This document shows positions 1 through 8,986 of a DNA stretch of 64,000 nt, one piece after another (the first letter of the stretch is position 1; the number at the start of each line of letters is the position of its first letter). The notes under the pieces were generated by a model. The model did no database searches. It had not been told where the DNA came from and saw only the letters and a list, made by a program, of their open reading frames with translations. The position numbers and the translations under genes were made by a program. The DNA comes from Novosphingobium sp. (GTDB lineage Bacteria; Pseudomonadota; Alphaproteobacteria; Sphingomonadales; Sphingomonadaceae): the NCBI RefSeq assembly GCF_039595395.1, contig NZ_JBCNLP010000006.1, forward strand, positions 1,617,001-1,681,000. Direction: 5' to 3'.

Positions 1-1182
1 ATGACGCGCCTCATCGAGCAGATTGCGGCCCTCCAACTCCCCCGGCATCGCCATGCGCGGCGCGGCGGCGCGCAAAATGGTGGGCGCAATATCCAGCGAG
101 GACACCGGCGTATCCACCACCCCCATGGGCTTGAGATGGCCGGGATAGGACAGCAGGAACGGCACCCTCACCCCGCCTTCCAGATAGGTGAACTTGCCCG
201 CGCCCCAGGGATGCGCCTGATTGCAGAAACCGAACTGCACCGGGCAGCCATTGTCGGCGAGAAACACCACCATGGTGTTGTCGCGCAGATGGTCGCGCTC
301 CAGCGTGTCGAGGATCTGCCCCACCCCGGCGTCCATCGCCGCGATCATCGCCACATAGGTGCGGCGGATCGGATCCTTGATCTGCGGGAATTTATCGTAC
401 CAGACCTGCGGCACCTGCAAAGGCCAATGCGGCGCATTGTAGGCGACATAGGCGAAGAAGGGCTGCTTGCCCCTGGCCGAGCGGTCGATGAAATCCACCG
501 CATGGTCGGTGATCTCATTGGTGAGATAGCGGTTGAAGTTGTTCACCACATGGCGGTCGGGCCCTTCGAGGATCGTGCCGTTTTTCATGCGATGATCGAA
601 GGGCGGCTTCTTCGCATCCTGAGCGGTCGGCGTGGTGACCATGCCGGGGGTCTTGGGATCGACATAGATCGTCTCGCCCGCCAGAAAGCCGAAAAACTCG
701 TCGAAGCCCCGGTTGGTGGGATAGAAACGGTCCTCCGACCCGACATGCCATTTGCCGATGGCGGCGGTGCGATAGCCCAGGGGTTTCAGGCGCTCGGCGA
801 TGGTCTTCTGGCTTTCGGGCAGGCCCGCGCCATCGTCGCCGCCATTGCCGTCGTCGTTGATGTTGTAGGTGTAGCCGAAACGCATCGGCATGCGCCCGCT
901 CAGCAGCCCGGCGCGCGACACCGCGCAGACCGAGGCCGTGACATAGCCGCTGGAAAAGGCCACGCCGCTATGGGCAATGCGGTCGATGTTGGGCGTCTCG
1001 ACATCGTGGCGGCCATAGGCCGAGACATCGGGCCAGCCCAGATCGTCGACCAGAATGACCACCACATTGGGGCGGGCCGATGGCGCGGGCACAGGCCCGC
1101 GCGCCGGGGCGGAGGATGCCGTAACCGCCAGCGCGGCACCGGCCAGCAGGGTTTTCACAAGTTTACGCATGGGTTTACTCAT
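1..1182 (-). CDS. Sulfatase, S1 family (3' end beyond window)
   Basis: Type I sulfatase that hydrolyses a sulfate ester, probably on a glycan in the periplasm. A hydrophobic N-terminal signal (about residues 7-27) precedes the metal-binding start of the fold, VVILVDDLGW (about 41-50). The maturation motif is CAVSRAGLLSG with Cys86 as the candidate formylglycine precursor; Val occupies the position that is Pro in the usual C-x-P-x-R motif. AIGKWH follows as the second family signature. The start at 1182 overlaps the stop of the upstream sulfatase by 8 bases; an in-frame ATG at 1170 is possible. It is the last visible gene of the TonB receptor-sulfatase operon. The C-terminus lies outside the window, so the length is unknown. 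The substrate cannot be read from sequence. Confidence 0.9.
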   Translation of the reverse strand, partial: MSKPMRKLVKTLLAGAALAVTASSAPARGPVPAPSARPNVVVILVDDLGWPDVSAYGRHDVETPNIDRIAHSGVAFSSGYVTASVCAVSRAGLLSGRMPMRFGYTYNINDDGNGGDDGAGLPESQKTIAERLKPLGYRTAAIGKWHVGSEDRFYPTNRGFDEFFGFLAGETIYVDPKTPGMVTTPTAQDAKKPPFDHRMKNGTILEGPDRHVVNNFNRYLTNEITDHAVDFIDRSARGKQPFFAYVAYNAPHWPLQVPQVWYDKFPQIKDPIRRTYVAMIAAMDAGVGQILDTLERDHLRDNTMVVFLADNGCPVQFGFCNQAHPWGAGKFTYLEGGVRVPFLLSYPGHLKPMGVVDTPVSSLDIAPTILRAAAPRMAMPGELEGRNLLDEARH

Positions 1183-2617
1183 TGCCCTCGGGCGTGATCT
1201 TGCATCCGGCGACCACGGCGGGTCTGGCCGGGTCGAGCGAAGGTTCGCCCTTGCACCAGGGGAAGCGTTCGGGGTTCAGCGCCCCGTCATGCATGCCGTC
1301 GAGCACCTTTTGCAGCGCGGCCTTGCGGGCAGCGGCCTCGCCGGTGGGTTTGGCGATCTCGGTCTCGGTGCCCGCCGCCTGATCGATGGCCACGAACTTC
1401 CCGTCGCCATAGAGCTTGTATTTGGTATCAAACACATAGCGTGCAGGGTTGAACACCCAGACCGGCGCATAATGCTCAAAGATCCAGTCGCGGGCAGCGG
1501 GCTTTTGCCCCAGCACCACCGGCATCTGGTCGACGCCATCGATCCCCGCTGGCACCTTCGCCCCGCCGATATCGGCGATGGTGGGCATAAGGTCGGCAAA
1601 GTCGAACAGGCCGTCACGCGTGACATTGGCGGGCACCTTGCCCGGCGCCCAGACGATCATCGGCACATGGGTGCCGTTCACGGTGGGCGTGCCCTTGCCG
1701 CCCCGGATCTGATAGCCGTCGCGGGTGGAGGTGATGGCGCGGTTGGTGCCATTGTCACCGCTGAAGATCACCACCGTGTTCCTGTCCAGCCCCTCGGCCT
1801 TCAGGCGGGCCATAAGCTGGCCGACCAGACCGTCCATATAGGTGACCATGGCGGCAAAGCGGGCCTTGGGGCCTTGGGCGTTCATGCTGTCGGGCGTGGG
1901 CACGAAGGGGCTGTGGACCAGCACCATCGGGTAATAGAGGAAGAAGGGCTCGGCCTTGTGGCGGCTGATGAAATCGAGGGCATAGCGGCTGTCGAAATCG
2001 GGGCCGAAGCCTTCCTCGGTGATCCTGTTGTGGCCGTTGGTGGCGCGCGTCGGCCCCCAATAGCGCGATCCCTTGGCGTCGAGCGCCTTCAACTGCCAGA
2101 GATAGCTCTCATCGAAGCCCGCCGCCTCGGGCGTGATCCCCACGCGCCCGTCGAAGCCATTGCCCATCAACTGCCATTTGCCGACGATGCCCGTGGCATA
2201 GCCTGCCGATTTCATCACATTGCCGAAGGTCGTCTGGCCGGGCGCCAGATAGCCGAAGGCCTCGTAATTGCGGTGGTTTTCCATGCCCGTCATCAGCCGG
2301 GTGCGCGAGGGACTGCACAGCGGCATGGCATGGGCATTGGCAAAGCGGGTGCCCTCCCACGCCAGACGGTCGATGTTGGGCGTGTAATATTCGCCGCCAT
2401 AGGTGTTGAAGCCCTCAACCCCAATGTCATCGGCCAGAATGAAGATGACATTGGGCCTGCCGCCGGTGCGCGCCGGTTGGACGGAAGCCGGGCCAGCCGG
2501 GCCGTGACTGTATTCCGGCGCGGGGGCTTGAGCCATCGCGCCAGTGTCCACCAGCCCGCAGGCCAGCGCCATGGCTGCTGCTGCCCATTTGATCCGCCCT
2601 GTCATCCGCTCTGCCAT
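1175..2617 (-). CDS. Sulfatase, S1 family, Cys-type
   Basis: Second sulfatase of the operon, about 480 aa, the usual family length. It has an N-terminal signal peptide, then NVIFILADDIG (metal-binding Asp pair) and CSPSRTRLMTG, with the formylglycine Cys near residue 101. The second signature reads GKWQ where most family members have GKWH. The distal GDNGTNR segment supplies further metal ligands. I prefer the ATG at 2617 because AGAGG lies 7 bases upstream of it; the ATG at 2626 is in frame but directly abuts that AGAGG. The gap to the preceding sulfatase is about 20 bases and the downstream sulfatase overlaps, so all three are likely co-transcribed. Its Cys must be converted by a formylglycine-generating enzyme, and a candidate lies at 13948-14910. 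Confidence 0.93.
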   Translation of the reverse strand: MAERMTGRIKWAAAAMALACGLVDTGAMAQAPAPEYSHGPAGPASVQPARTGGRPNVIFILADDIGVEGFNTYGGEYYTPNIDRLAWEGTRFANAHAMPLCSPSRTRLMTGMENHRNYEAFGYLAPGQTTFGNVMKSAGYATGIVGKWQLMGNGFDGRVGITPEAAGFDESYLWQLKALDAKGSRYWGPTRATNGHNRITEEGFGPDFDSRYALDFISRHKAEPFFLYYPMVLVHSPFVPTPDSMNAQGPKARFAAMVTYMDGLVGQLMARLKAEGLDRNTVVIFSGDNGTNRAITSTRDGYQIRGGKGTPTVNGTHVPMIVWAPGKVPANVTRDGLFDFADLMPTIADIGGAKVPAGIDGVDQMPVVLGQKPAARDWIFEHYAPVWVFNPARYVFDTKYKLYGDGKFVAIDQAAGTETEIAKPTGEAAARKAALQKVLDGMHDGALNPERFPWCKGEPSLDPARPAVVAGCKITPEGNE

Positions 2618-2637
2618 TGCCTGCATCCTCTTTTCGT

Positions 2638-4017
2638 TCAGTCCTGCCAGATGGCGGGCACATGGGCGCCGTCGCGCGCCTGCATCAGCCCGCTGGGCCG
2701 ATCGCCTTTGAAGGGGGCGAAATCAGCCTCGGCCTGTTTCATCCGCGCCTGCATCGCCTTGACGATATCGGGGTGCAGCGAGGCCACGCTGTATTGCTCA
2801 CGCGGGTCGCGCATATCGTAGAGCTGCGGATAGCCGCGCCCCTCCAGCGACATTTCGAACCGCATGTAGAAATCGGCGCGGACATATTTCCACTGCTGGG
2901 TGCGGATGCCGACCACATCCTCGTCCTGGAACAGCAGCAACTGCTCATGCGGGGTGGCGCCGCCGCGCGTCAGCACGCCGGAGATATCCTTGCCATCCAC
3001 AGTGACGCCCGCAGGCTGGGGCAACCCCGCCAGCGCGCAGAGCGTGGGCATGATGTCGATGCCCATGGCGATGGCATCGCTGCGTCGGGCCGCCGGAATC
3101 GTGCCGGGCCAGCGGGCGATAAAGGGCACGCGGTACGCCCCGTCATAGGCGCCGCCACCCTTGCGCTGACGCAGACCGCCGGTCGAACCCTCGAACCACG
3201 GGCCATTGTCCGAGGTGAAGATCACCATCGTGTCGCGGTCGATCCCCAGCGCCGCCAGCCTGGCCATCAGGCGGCCGACGATGCTGTCGATCTCCATCAC
3301 CGTATCGCCATAGGCGCCGCCGTTCTTCGAGCCCTCGGCAAAGCCCTTGGCCGGATAGTTGGGCAGATGCGGCGAACTCAGCGCCAGTTCGAGGAAGAAC
3401 GGCCGCTTGGCGTTCTCGTCGATGAATTTTTCGGCGCGGGCGTAGAACTGCTGCTGCAGGCTGGGATAATCGACATCCCACTGGCCCTTCTTCTCGCCCT
3501 TCTGGAATTCGTAGATCGCCAGCGGCGAGATGTCGTGGCTGTAGGGGATGCCATAGAACAGGTCGAAGCCGTAATGGGTGGCGTCCCACGCGTCGCCCGT
3601 ATGGCCCAGATGCCATTTGCCGATCAGGGCGCTGGCATAGGCGGGCTTCAGCGCATCGGCAATGGTCTTCTCGCTCTTGGGCAGGCCCTGCTTGTCATTG
3701 GCCAGCAGCACGCGCGACATGGTGGTGCGCACCGGATAGCGCCCGGTCAGCAGCCCCGCGCGCGAGGGCGTGCAGACATTGGCCGCAGCGTAATAATCGG
3801 TCAGCGTGATGCCTTCGCGGGCCATGCGATCCAGATGCGGCGTGGGAATATCGCGCCCGCCCATCGGGCCGATATCGCCATAGCCCATGTCGTCGCACAG
3901 GATGACGATGAAGTTGGGCTGGCGTTTCGGCGCCGCCGCATGCGTCACGCTGCTGGCCAGCCCCGCCGCCAGAGCCGCGCCCGCCACACCCAGAAATCCG
4001 CGCCGATTGTGTTGCAT
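2638..4017 (-). CDS. Sulfatase, S1 family, Tat-exported
   Basis: Arylsulfatase-like enzyme of 459 aa. The N-terminus NRRGFLG followed by an Ala-rich hydrophobic stretch and THAAA is a twin-arginine signal, so it is probably exported folded, unlike the two downstream sulfatases with ordinary signals. FIVILCDDMGYGD gives the metal-binding aspartates. CTPSRAGLLTG around Cys82 is a textbook formylglycine motif, and LIGKWHLG and SDNGPW match family blocks. It lies 65 bases downstream of the TonB receptor gene and 20 bases before the next sulfatase. Three different sulfatases in one operon suggest a glycan with several sulfate positions. Start: ATG at 4017, with the Tat motif immediately following. 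Confidence 0.94.
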   Translation of the reverse strand: MQHNRRGFLGVAGAALAAGLASSVTHAAAPKRQPNFIVILCDDMGYGDIGPMGGRDIPTPHLDRMAREGITLTDYYAAANVCTPSRAGLLTGRYPVRTTMSRVLLANDKQGLPKSEKTIADALKPAYASALIGKWHLGHTGDAWDATHYGFDLFYGIPYSHDISPLAIYEFQKGEKKGQWDVDYPSLQQQFYARAEKFIDENAKRPFFLELALSSPHLPNYPAKGFAEGSKNGGAYGDTVMEIDSIVGRLMARLAALGIDRDTMVIFTSDNGPWFEGSTGGLRQRKGGGAYDGAYRVPFIARWPGTIPAARRSDAIAMGIDIMPTLCALAGLPQPAGVTVDGKDISGVLTRGGATPHEQLLLFQDEDVVGIRTQQWKYVRADFYMRFEMSLEGRGYPQLYDMRDPREQYSVASLHPDIVKAMQARMKQAEADFAPFKGDRPSGLMQARDGAHVPAIWQD

Positions 4018-4082
4018 GCTGTCTTGCCTTCGTCTCGAAAAAGTCCGGAGCGGTGAAGACCACCGCCCCGGCAGAGGGGAAC

Positions 4083-6494
4083 TTAAAAGCTGTAACCGAT
4101 GGTCGCCCCGACATAGCGCATCGCCGCCTTGGGCACGAAAGCGGTGAGGTTGTTGGGCGTCACCGCCTGCGAGGTCAGCTCGCTGGCATGGCCCATGGCG
4201 GAATAGAAACGCTGGTCGGTGAGGTTCTTAAGGAAGATCGCGAAGCTCAACCCCTTGCCGGCGGGGCGCAGGCCCAGCGACAGGTCCACAGTGGCATAGG
4301 CCTTTTGCACCAGCAGCGGATCCTGCTCCAGCGCGAAGAGAACGCTGCTCTGATAGTTCAGATTGGCGTCGGCATAGGCGGTGTAGCGCCCCAGCGGCAG
4401 GTCGTAATGCGGGTTGAGCGTAAAGCGCCACTCGGGCGTGTTGGGCAGCACGCCATTGCGCACATTCTGGTTCGCGCCAGAGACCACACCATTGGCGCCC
4501 ACCTGCTTGAAGCAGGCGTTGGTCGGTGCGGCGGCACCATAGGCCACGGTCGAGAAAGCGGCCTGATACTGCAGCGGGCAGGCCAGCCCGTCGGCATCGA
4601 AGCGCGCATGGGTGTAGGCGAAGGAGCCCGCGATGCTCAGCCGGTCGGTGGGGCGCACCGTGCCCTCGATCTCCACGCCCTTGGTTTCGGCGTGGCCGGC
4701 ATTGGTCACCACGAAAAGGAAATTGCCCGTCGACTGGTCCGAGCGGTTGGCCTGAACCTGCAGATCCTTGTATTTGGCCAGATAGGCCGAGATGGCGATG
4801 CTCAGCTTGTGGTCGGCGGTGCTGCCCTTGAAGCCGACCTCATAGGCGTTGACGGTTTCGGGCCGCACCAGCGCATTGTTGTTGAAGGTCTGGTTGTATT
4901 CAGTGCCCAGCGACTGGCCCTTATAGCCGCGCGTGTAGGTGGCATAGGCCTGAGCGCGGCGGCTGAACTCATACTGCAGCCCCAGCTTGCCGGTCAGCAC
5001 ATTGTCGGCGGCGGCGGTATAACCGTTGGTGACGGCGACATTCTGGCTGTCTCCGGCGAAGGGCGGGGTGGCATATTGGAAGCCATAGACCGAGATGAAT
5101 TCATGCTGCCAGCGCGCCCCGCCGATGGCTTTCAGACCGCCGACCAGATTGTAATCCACCTGGCCGAAAAAGGCATATTGGTCGCTGCGCAGATGCGCCA
5201 GACTCTGCCCCGATGAGCCCACGGTGTTGGCCGCCGGACAAGGCGCGCCGATGGCCAGACCCGCGGTGGCGGGCGCATTGCAGGTGACGATGCGGCGGGT
5301 GAAGCCGCGATCGATGGTGACGTCCGAATAGAACACGCCCGCGACATAGTTCAGCCGCCCCTGATGCGCGTTGGAGGCGCGCAGCTCCTGCGTGAAATTG
5401 CCCAACTGCCACGCCCCGCCATTGACATCGAAGGAGGCATAGTAAGGCGCCGCCGTACCGCCGGTGTAGATCGGCACGCCGGTGTTGATGTTGTCCACGT
5501 CCTGATTGTTGAACAGGTTGAACTTCTGATAGGCCGTGATGGAGGTCACCGAAATGGCATCGGCGTCATATTTCGCCTCGATCGAATAGACCTGCTGCTT
5601 GGTGGAGGTCACCGTGTCGAGGTTCGAGGACACCTGATTGTTGTTCGGCCCGGCCACCACCGGCGAAAGCAGCGTCGCCAGATTGGGATTGTCCGCGCGG
5701 ATGAACACCGACTGGCAGCACAGAGTATGCGTGCGCCCGTAAGAGGCCGAGGCCAGCACATTGAGCCGGTCGAAATCGAACTCCACCTTGCCGCGCACGC
5801 CCCAGCTTTCCGAACCGTTGGTCTTGTGCCGCAGCGTGGTGTTGTAGGTGAAGCCGTCATCCTTGTTGTAGAAGGCGGTGAGGCGCGCCTTCACATGCTC
5901 GGCCAGCGGGCCCGAGACCGTGCCGTTGACGTGATATTCGCCCATTTCAGCGACCGTTGCCGACATCTTGCCGGTGAAGGTGTCGGTCGGGCGCGCGGTG
6001 ACGATGTTGATCGCGCCGCCCGTGGCATTCTTGCCGAACAGCGTGCCCTGCGGCCCGCGCAGCACCTCGACCCGCTCGATGTCGGCCAGATCGGTGAAGC
6101 CCTGCGCGGCGCGGGCCATCACCACCCCGTCCATCACCACCGAAACCGAGGATTCATTGCCCACCCCGAACACCGCCGTGCCGATCCCCCGGATGCGGAA
6201 GGTGGAGTTGGTGGGATTGGTGCCCTGCGTATAGGTCAGCGAGGGCGAGATCTGGCCGATGTTGGTGGTGTCGGTGATGTTGCGCGTGGCCAGCGACTGA
6301 GCGCTGAGCGCGGTCACCGAAACGGGCACATCCTGCAGACGTTCGGCGCGTTTCTGCGCCGTCACCACGATCTCGCCGGGCGCCGGTTCCTCGGCGGCGG
6401 GCGCGGCATGGGGCGCGGTCTGCGCGCAGGCCGGATGGGCCAGCGCCGACATGGCGATCCCGGTCAGCAGCGTGGCGATCAATCGATTGGTCAC
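4083..6494 (-). CDS. TonB-dependent outer-membrane receptor
   Basis: Receptor of 803 aa that should import a glycan fragment across the outer membrane using TonB energy. A signal peptide ends near ACAQ (about residue 25). EIVVTAQKR and RLQDVPVSV mark the TonB box and plug start. The plug carries FRIRGIG, MDGV and RVEVLRGPQGTLFGKNATGG. The C-terminus FVPKAAMRYVGATIGYSF ends in an aromatic residue, as expected for a beta-barrel. It heads the sulfatase operon. The protein is clearly similar to the receptor at 9505-11898, sharing the same spacing of the NPTN, RIRGIG and AAQGF blocks, so the pair are paralogues. Expression is probably controlled by the LacI protein encoded divergently at 6768. Confidence 0.95.
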   Translation of the reverse strand: MTNRLIATLLTGIAMSALAHPACAQTAPHAAPAAEEPAPGEIVVTAQKRAERLQDVPVSVTALSAQSLATRNITDTTNIGQISPSLTYTQGTNPTNSTFRIRGIGTAVFGVGNESSVSVVMDGVVMARAAQGFTDLADIERVEVLRGPQGTLFGKNATGGAINIVTARPTDTFTGKMSATVAEMGEYHVNGTVSGPLAEHVKARLTAFYNKDDGFTYNTTLRHKTNGSESWGVRGKVEFDFDRLNVLASASYGRTHTLCCQSVFIRADNPNLATLLSPVVAGPNNNQVSSNLDTVTSTKQQVYSIEAKYDADAISVTSITAYQKFNLFNNQDVDNINTGVPIYTGGTAAPYYASFDVNGGAWQLGNFTQELRASNAHQGRLNYVAGVFYSDVTIDRGFTRRIVTCNAPATAGLAIGAPCPAANTVGSSGQSLAHLRSDQYAFFGQVDYNLVGGLKAIGGARWQHEFISVYGFQYATPPFAGDSQNVAVTNGYTAAADNVLTGKLGLQYEFSRRAQAYATYTRGYKGQSLGTEYNQTFNNNALVRPETVNAYEVGFKGSTADHKLSIAISAYLAKYKDLQVQANRSDQSTGNFLFVVTNAGHAETKGVEIEGTVRPTDRLSIAGSFAYTHARFDADGLACPLQYQAAFSTVAYGAAAPTNACFKQVGANGVVSGANQNVRNGVLPNTPEWRFTLNPHYDLPLGRYTAYADANLNYQSSVLFALEQDPLLVQKAYATVDLSLGLRPAGKGLSFAIFLKNLTDQRFYSAMGHASELTSQAVTPNNLTAFVPKAAMRYVGATIGYSF

Positions 6495-6530
6495 GTGGTC
6501 CTCCCCCTATTTGGTGCATCTTGTGCGAGC

Positions 6531-6606
6531 ATCAGGGGGCGCTGCCGGCATGATCCGGTTCGCAGTCTCACCCCCCGATGGCCGGGGCGTGTTCGCCCCT
6601 GATTTT
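6531..6606 (-). promoter_or_regulatory. Candidate structured leader, TPP-riboswitch-like
   Basis: On the minus strand, ATCAGGGGCG near 6605 pairs with CGCCCCCTGAT near 6531 to close a stem, with one bulge. Between them lie a GCCCCG/CGGGG hairpin, then TGAGA, then GAACCGGATCATGCCGGCAGCG. The TGAGA element and the GAACC-GATC-CCGG-GCG block resemble the conserved core of thiamine pyrophosphate (THI) riboswitches. The element is short for that class and is followed about 35 bases later by the receptor start. The structure is clear; the ligand class is a guess. Confidence 0.45.
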
Positions 6607-6633
6607 ATCAGCGTTTTATAAGCCCATGCGCCG

Positions 6634-6687
6634 AATCAACGTCAGCGCTGACGTTGATTGATATGGGTCAACGTCAGCGCTGTCAAA
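6634..6687. promoter_or_regulatory. LacI-type operator pair
   Basis: A perfect 26-bp palindrome occupies 6634-6659, with halves AATCAACGTCAGC and GCTGACGTTGATT. A second copy of TCAACGTCAGCGCTG starts at 6668, 32 bp after the first copy at 6636, close to three helical turns. The AGCGCT centre is typical of LacI-family operators. The sites sit between the divergent receptor and LacI genes and are best placed to control both. Confidence 0.8.
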
Positions 6688-6767
6688 CGATCCTTGATGG
6701 ACCCGCGCGCAGCCCCTCGATCACCGCCATGGACAGCCCCCGCCCTGCTGCGCTAACGCCATGCGGC

Positions 6768-7808
6768 ATGAGTGAAAAACGCCCCACCCTCGACGATGTC
6801 GCCCGCCTCGTGGGCGTCTCCGGCAAGACGGTCGCGCGCGTGATCAACGGCGAGCCCGGCGTGGGCGAGGCGATGCGCGCCCGCGTGATGGCGGTGGTCG
6901 AGCAGATCGGCTATCAGGCCAATGTCTCGGCACGGGCGCTGGCCAGTTCGCGCACCTTCCGCATCGGCATTCTGTCCTCGGCGATCACGCGCTTTTTCAT
7001 GACGCAGATCTATCGCGGCGTGTCCGATGTGTGCCTGGCGCGCGGCTATCAGATGGTGCTGCGCGAGCTGGAGGGCAACACGCCCGAGGAACTGGTCGAT
7101 CTGGAGCGGCAATTGCGCGCCAATCCGCTCGACGGCCTGTTCGTCGCCGCCCCGCTCAGCGACAATCACGCCCTGCTCGACATGCTGGACCGGCTGAAAA
7201 TCCGCTATGTCCGCCATTCGCCCATCGATGACGTCGATCGCTCCGACGCGGTCTTTGCCGATGACGTGGCCGGGGCCAGCGCCCTTGCGCGCCATCTCTG
7301 GGATCTGGGCCATCGCCGCTTCGGCATTCTGCGCGGGCCGCATTTCCATCTGGCCGGACGGCTGCGCCACGATGCCTTTCGCGATCAGTTGCTGGCGCTG
7401 GGCGCCGACCCCGCCGAAATCAACGCCGTCATGTGGGAAAGGCCGCAGGATCAGGACACCGCCGGTTTTGCCGAGACCGCGCGCCTGCTCGCCCACCCGT
7501 CCCGCCCCACCGCCATTTCGGCCTTCAACGACGAGCTGGCCGCGGGCGCTCTGGCTCAGGGCCATCAGATGGGGCTGAGCCTGCCGCGCGATCTGGCGGT
7601 GGTCGGCTATGGCAATGCCGAATTCGCGCGGCTGACCTGGCCGCCCTTGACCACCGTGCGCCAGCCCAACCGCGAAATGGCCATCTGCGCGGTGGAATGG
7701 CTGACCAGCGCCCCGGTCGCTGCCGTGCGGCAACAGGCCTTTCCCATCGAGCTGGTCTATCGCGCCAGTTGCGGACGATTGCTCGGCAACCGCCCGATCT
7801 CGGGTTGA
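6768..7808 (+). CDS. LacI-family transcriptional regulator
   Basis: Sugar-responsive repressor or activator of 346 aa. The N-terminal helix-turn-helix reads PTLDDVARLVGVSGKTVARVINGEPGV, followed by the hinge helix NVSARALASSRT, then a periplasmic-binding-protein-like effector domain (about residues 60-340). The usual hinge minor-groove Leu environment is present as ARALA. I chose ATG 6768 because the helix-turn-helix starts directly after MSEKR; the longer in-frame reading from 6654 would begin inside the operator palindrome. It is divergent from the receptor-sulfatase operon and lies beside its own operator, which implies autoregulation. The ligand is presumably a sugar released from the imported sulfated glycan. 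Confidence 0.93.
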   Translation: MSEKRPTLDDVARLVGVSGKTVARVINGEPGVGEAMRARVMAVVEQIGYQANVSARALASSRTFRIGILSSAITRFFMTQIYRGVSDVCLARGYQMVLRELEGNTPEELVDLERQLRANPLDGLFVAAPLSDNHALLDMLDRLKIRYVRHSPIDDVDRSDAVFADDVAGASALARHLWDLGHRRFGILRGPHFHLAGRLRHDAFRDQLLALGADPAEINAVMWERPQDQDTAGFAETARLLAHPSRPTAISAFNDELAAGALAQGHQMGLSLPRDLAVVGYGNAEFARLTWPPLTTVRQPNREMAICAVEWLTSAPVAAVRQQAFPIELVYRASCGRLLGNRPISG

Positions 7809-7828
7809 CAAACCGCGTCATCGCGCGA

Positions 7829-7842
7829 ATTTAGCGCTAAAT
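7829..7842. promoter_or_regulatory. LacI-type operator, autoregulatory
   Basis: Perfect palindrome ATTTAGCGCTAAAT located 95 bp before the second LacI start. It differs from the first operator set outside the AGCGCT centre, which suggests distinct specificities for the two regulators. A related site lies upstream of the second TonB receptor. Confidence 0.65.
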
Positions 7843-7936
7843 AAGGTAAGGCTAAATCGCGCGCGCCTCCCCCCTTGCCTTTGGTCCGCGAAGGCTTAGG
7901 CAAGAGGTCCCCTTTCGCAAAGGACAGACAGCACAC

Positions 7937-8986
7937 GTGGCCAGAGCCCCAAGACGATCCAGTCAGGCCGTGACCATGGCGATGGTGGCGCAGCGCGCGG
8001 GCGTGTCGACCATGACGGTCTCCAACGTCATCAACGGGCGCCAGACCACCGCCGAACCCACCCGCCAGCTTGTGCTCGAGGCGATCCGCGAACTGGGCTA
8101 TCGCCCCAATGCCGCCGCGCAGGCGCTGGCCAGCGCGATCCAGCCGCATATCGGCCTGCTCTATCACAATGCGCAGAACGGCTTTGTCAGCGCGCTGTTG
8201 ATCGGCGCTCTGGCGGGCGCCTCGAAGTTCCGCGTCCAGCTTACGGCCCAGCCCTTCGAGCGGCGCGAACTCGCCTCCATCGGCGACCATATCGACCAGT
8301 TGATCCGCGATGGCGTCAACGCCCTGCTGCTGCCGCCGCCGCTGGGCGAGATCATCAATGACAGCCCCCTGGCCCGGCAGATCGGCATCCCGATGATCGC
8401 CCTGGCCCCCGGTGACACGCTGAGCCGCATCCCCTCGGTGCGCATCGACGATGTCTCGGCCGCGCATGAGATGACGCGCCATCTGATCGCCATGGGCCAC
8501 CGGCGCATCGGCTTTATCCGCGCCAATGGCACCAATCTGATCCGCCAGACCCGCCATCGCGGCTATTGCGCGGCGCTGGAAGAGGCCGGCCTGCCCTATG
8601 ACCCGGCGCTGGTGGTGGACAGCGCGCTGAATTACGAAACCGGCATGACGGCGGCCACCATGCTGCTCACCCTGCCCCGGCGGCCCAGCGCCATCCTGTC
8701 GAGCAATGACGAAATGGCCGCCGCGACGATCTCGGTGGCCCATCGCATGGGCCTTTCGGTGCCGGGGGATGTGTCGGTCTGCGGTTTCGACGATGATCCG
8801 CTGGCGGTGAAAATCTGGCCCGAACTCACCACCATGCACCAGCCGATCGCCCAGATCGCCGAGCGCGGCATGGCCGAGCTGGTGCAGCGGTTGCGCGATC
8901 CCGGCAAGGAGGCGCCGCAGCCCGAGGCTATCTATCTGCCCTACACGCTGATCCAGCGCGAGTCGGTGGGCCGCGTCGAGGGCTGA
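7937..8986 (+). CDS. LacI-family transcriptional regulator
   Basis: Second LacI protein, 349 aa from a GTG start at 7937. AAAGGA lies about 13 bases upstream; ATG at 7976 is an alternative that still precedes the helix-turn-helix. The DNA-binding segment is TMAMVAQRAGVSTMTVSNVINGR with hinge NAAAQALASAI, followed by an effector-binding domain containing GHRRIGFIR and the family block AILSSNDEMAAA. It sits 128 bases after the first LacI gene in the same direction and ahead of the second TonB receptor. The TTTAGCGCTAAA-like sites upstream of itself and of the receptor suggest it regulates both, so each receptor has its own regulator. Confidence 0.93.
   Translation: MARAPRRSSQAVTMAMVAQRAGVSTMTVSNVINGRQTTAEPTRQLVLEAIRELGYRPNAAAQALASAIQPHIGLLYHNAQNGFVSALLIGALAGASKFRVQLTAQPFERRELASIGDHIDQLIRDGVNALLLPPPLGEIINDSPLARQIGIPMIALAPGDTLSRIPSVRIDDVSAAHEMTRHLIAMGHRRIGFIRANGTNLIRQTRHRGYCAALEEAGLPYDPALVVDSALNYETGMTAATMLLTLPRRPSAILSSNDEMAAATISVAHRMGLSVPGDVSVCGFDDDPLAVKIWPELTTMHQPIAQIAERGMAELVQRLRDPGKEAPQPEAIYLPYTLIQRESVGRVEG

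Noticed and set aside
4053..6602. Long plus-strand open frames over the first TonB receptor
   Set aside because: They mirror the receptor gene on the opposite strand. Their translations are Arg/His/Gly-rich with no domain, typical of antisense frames in GC-rich DNA.
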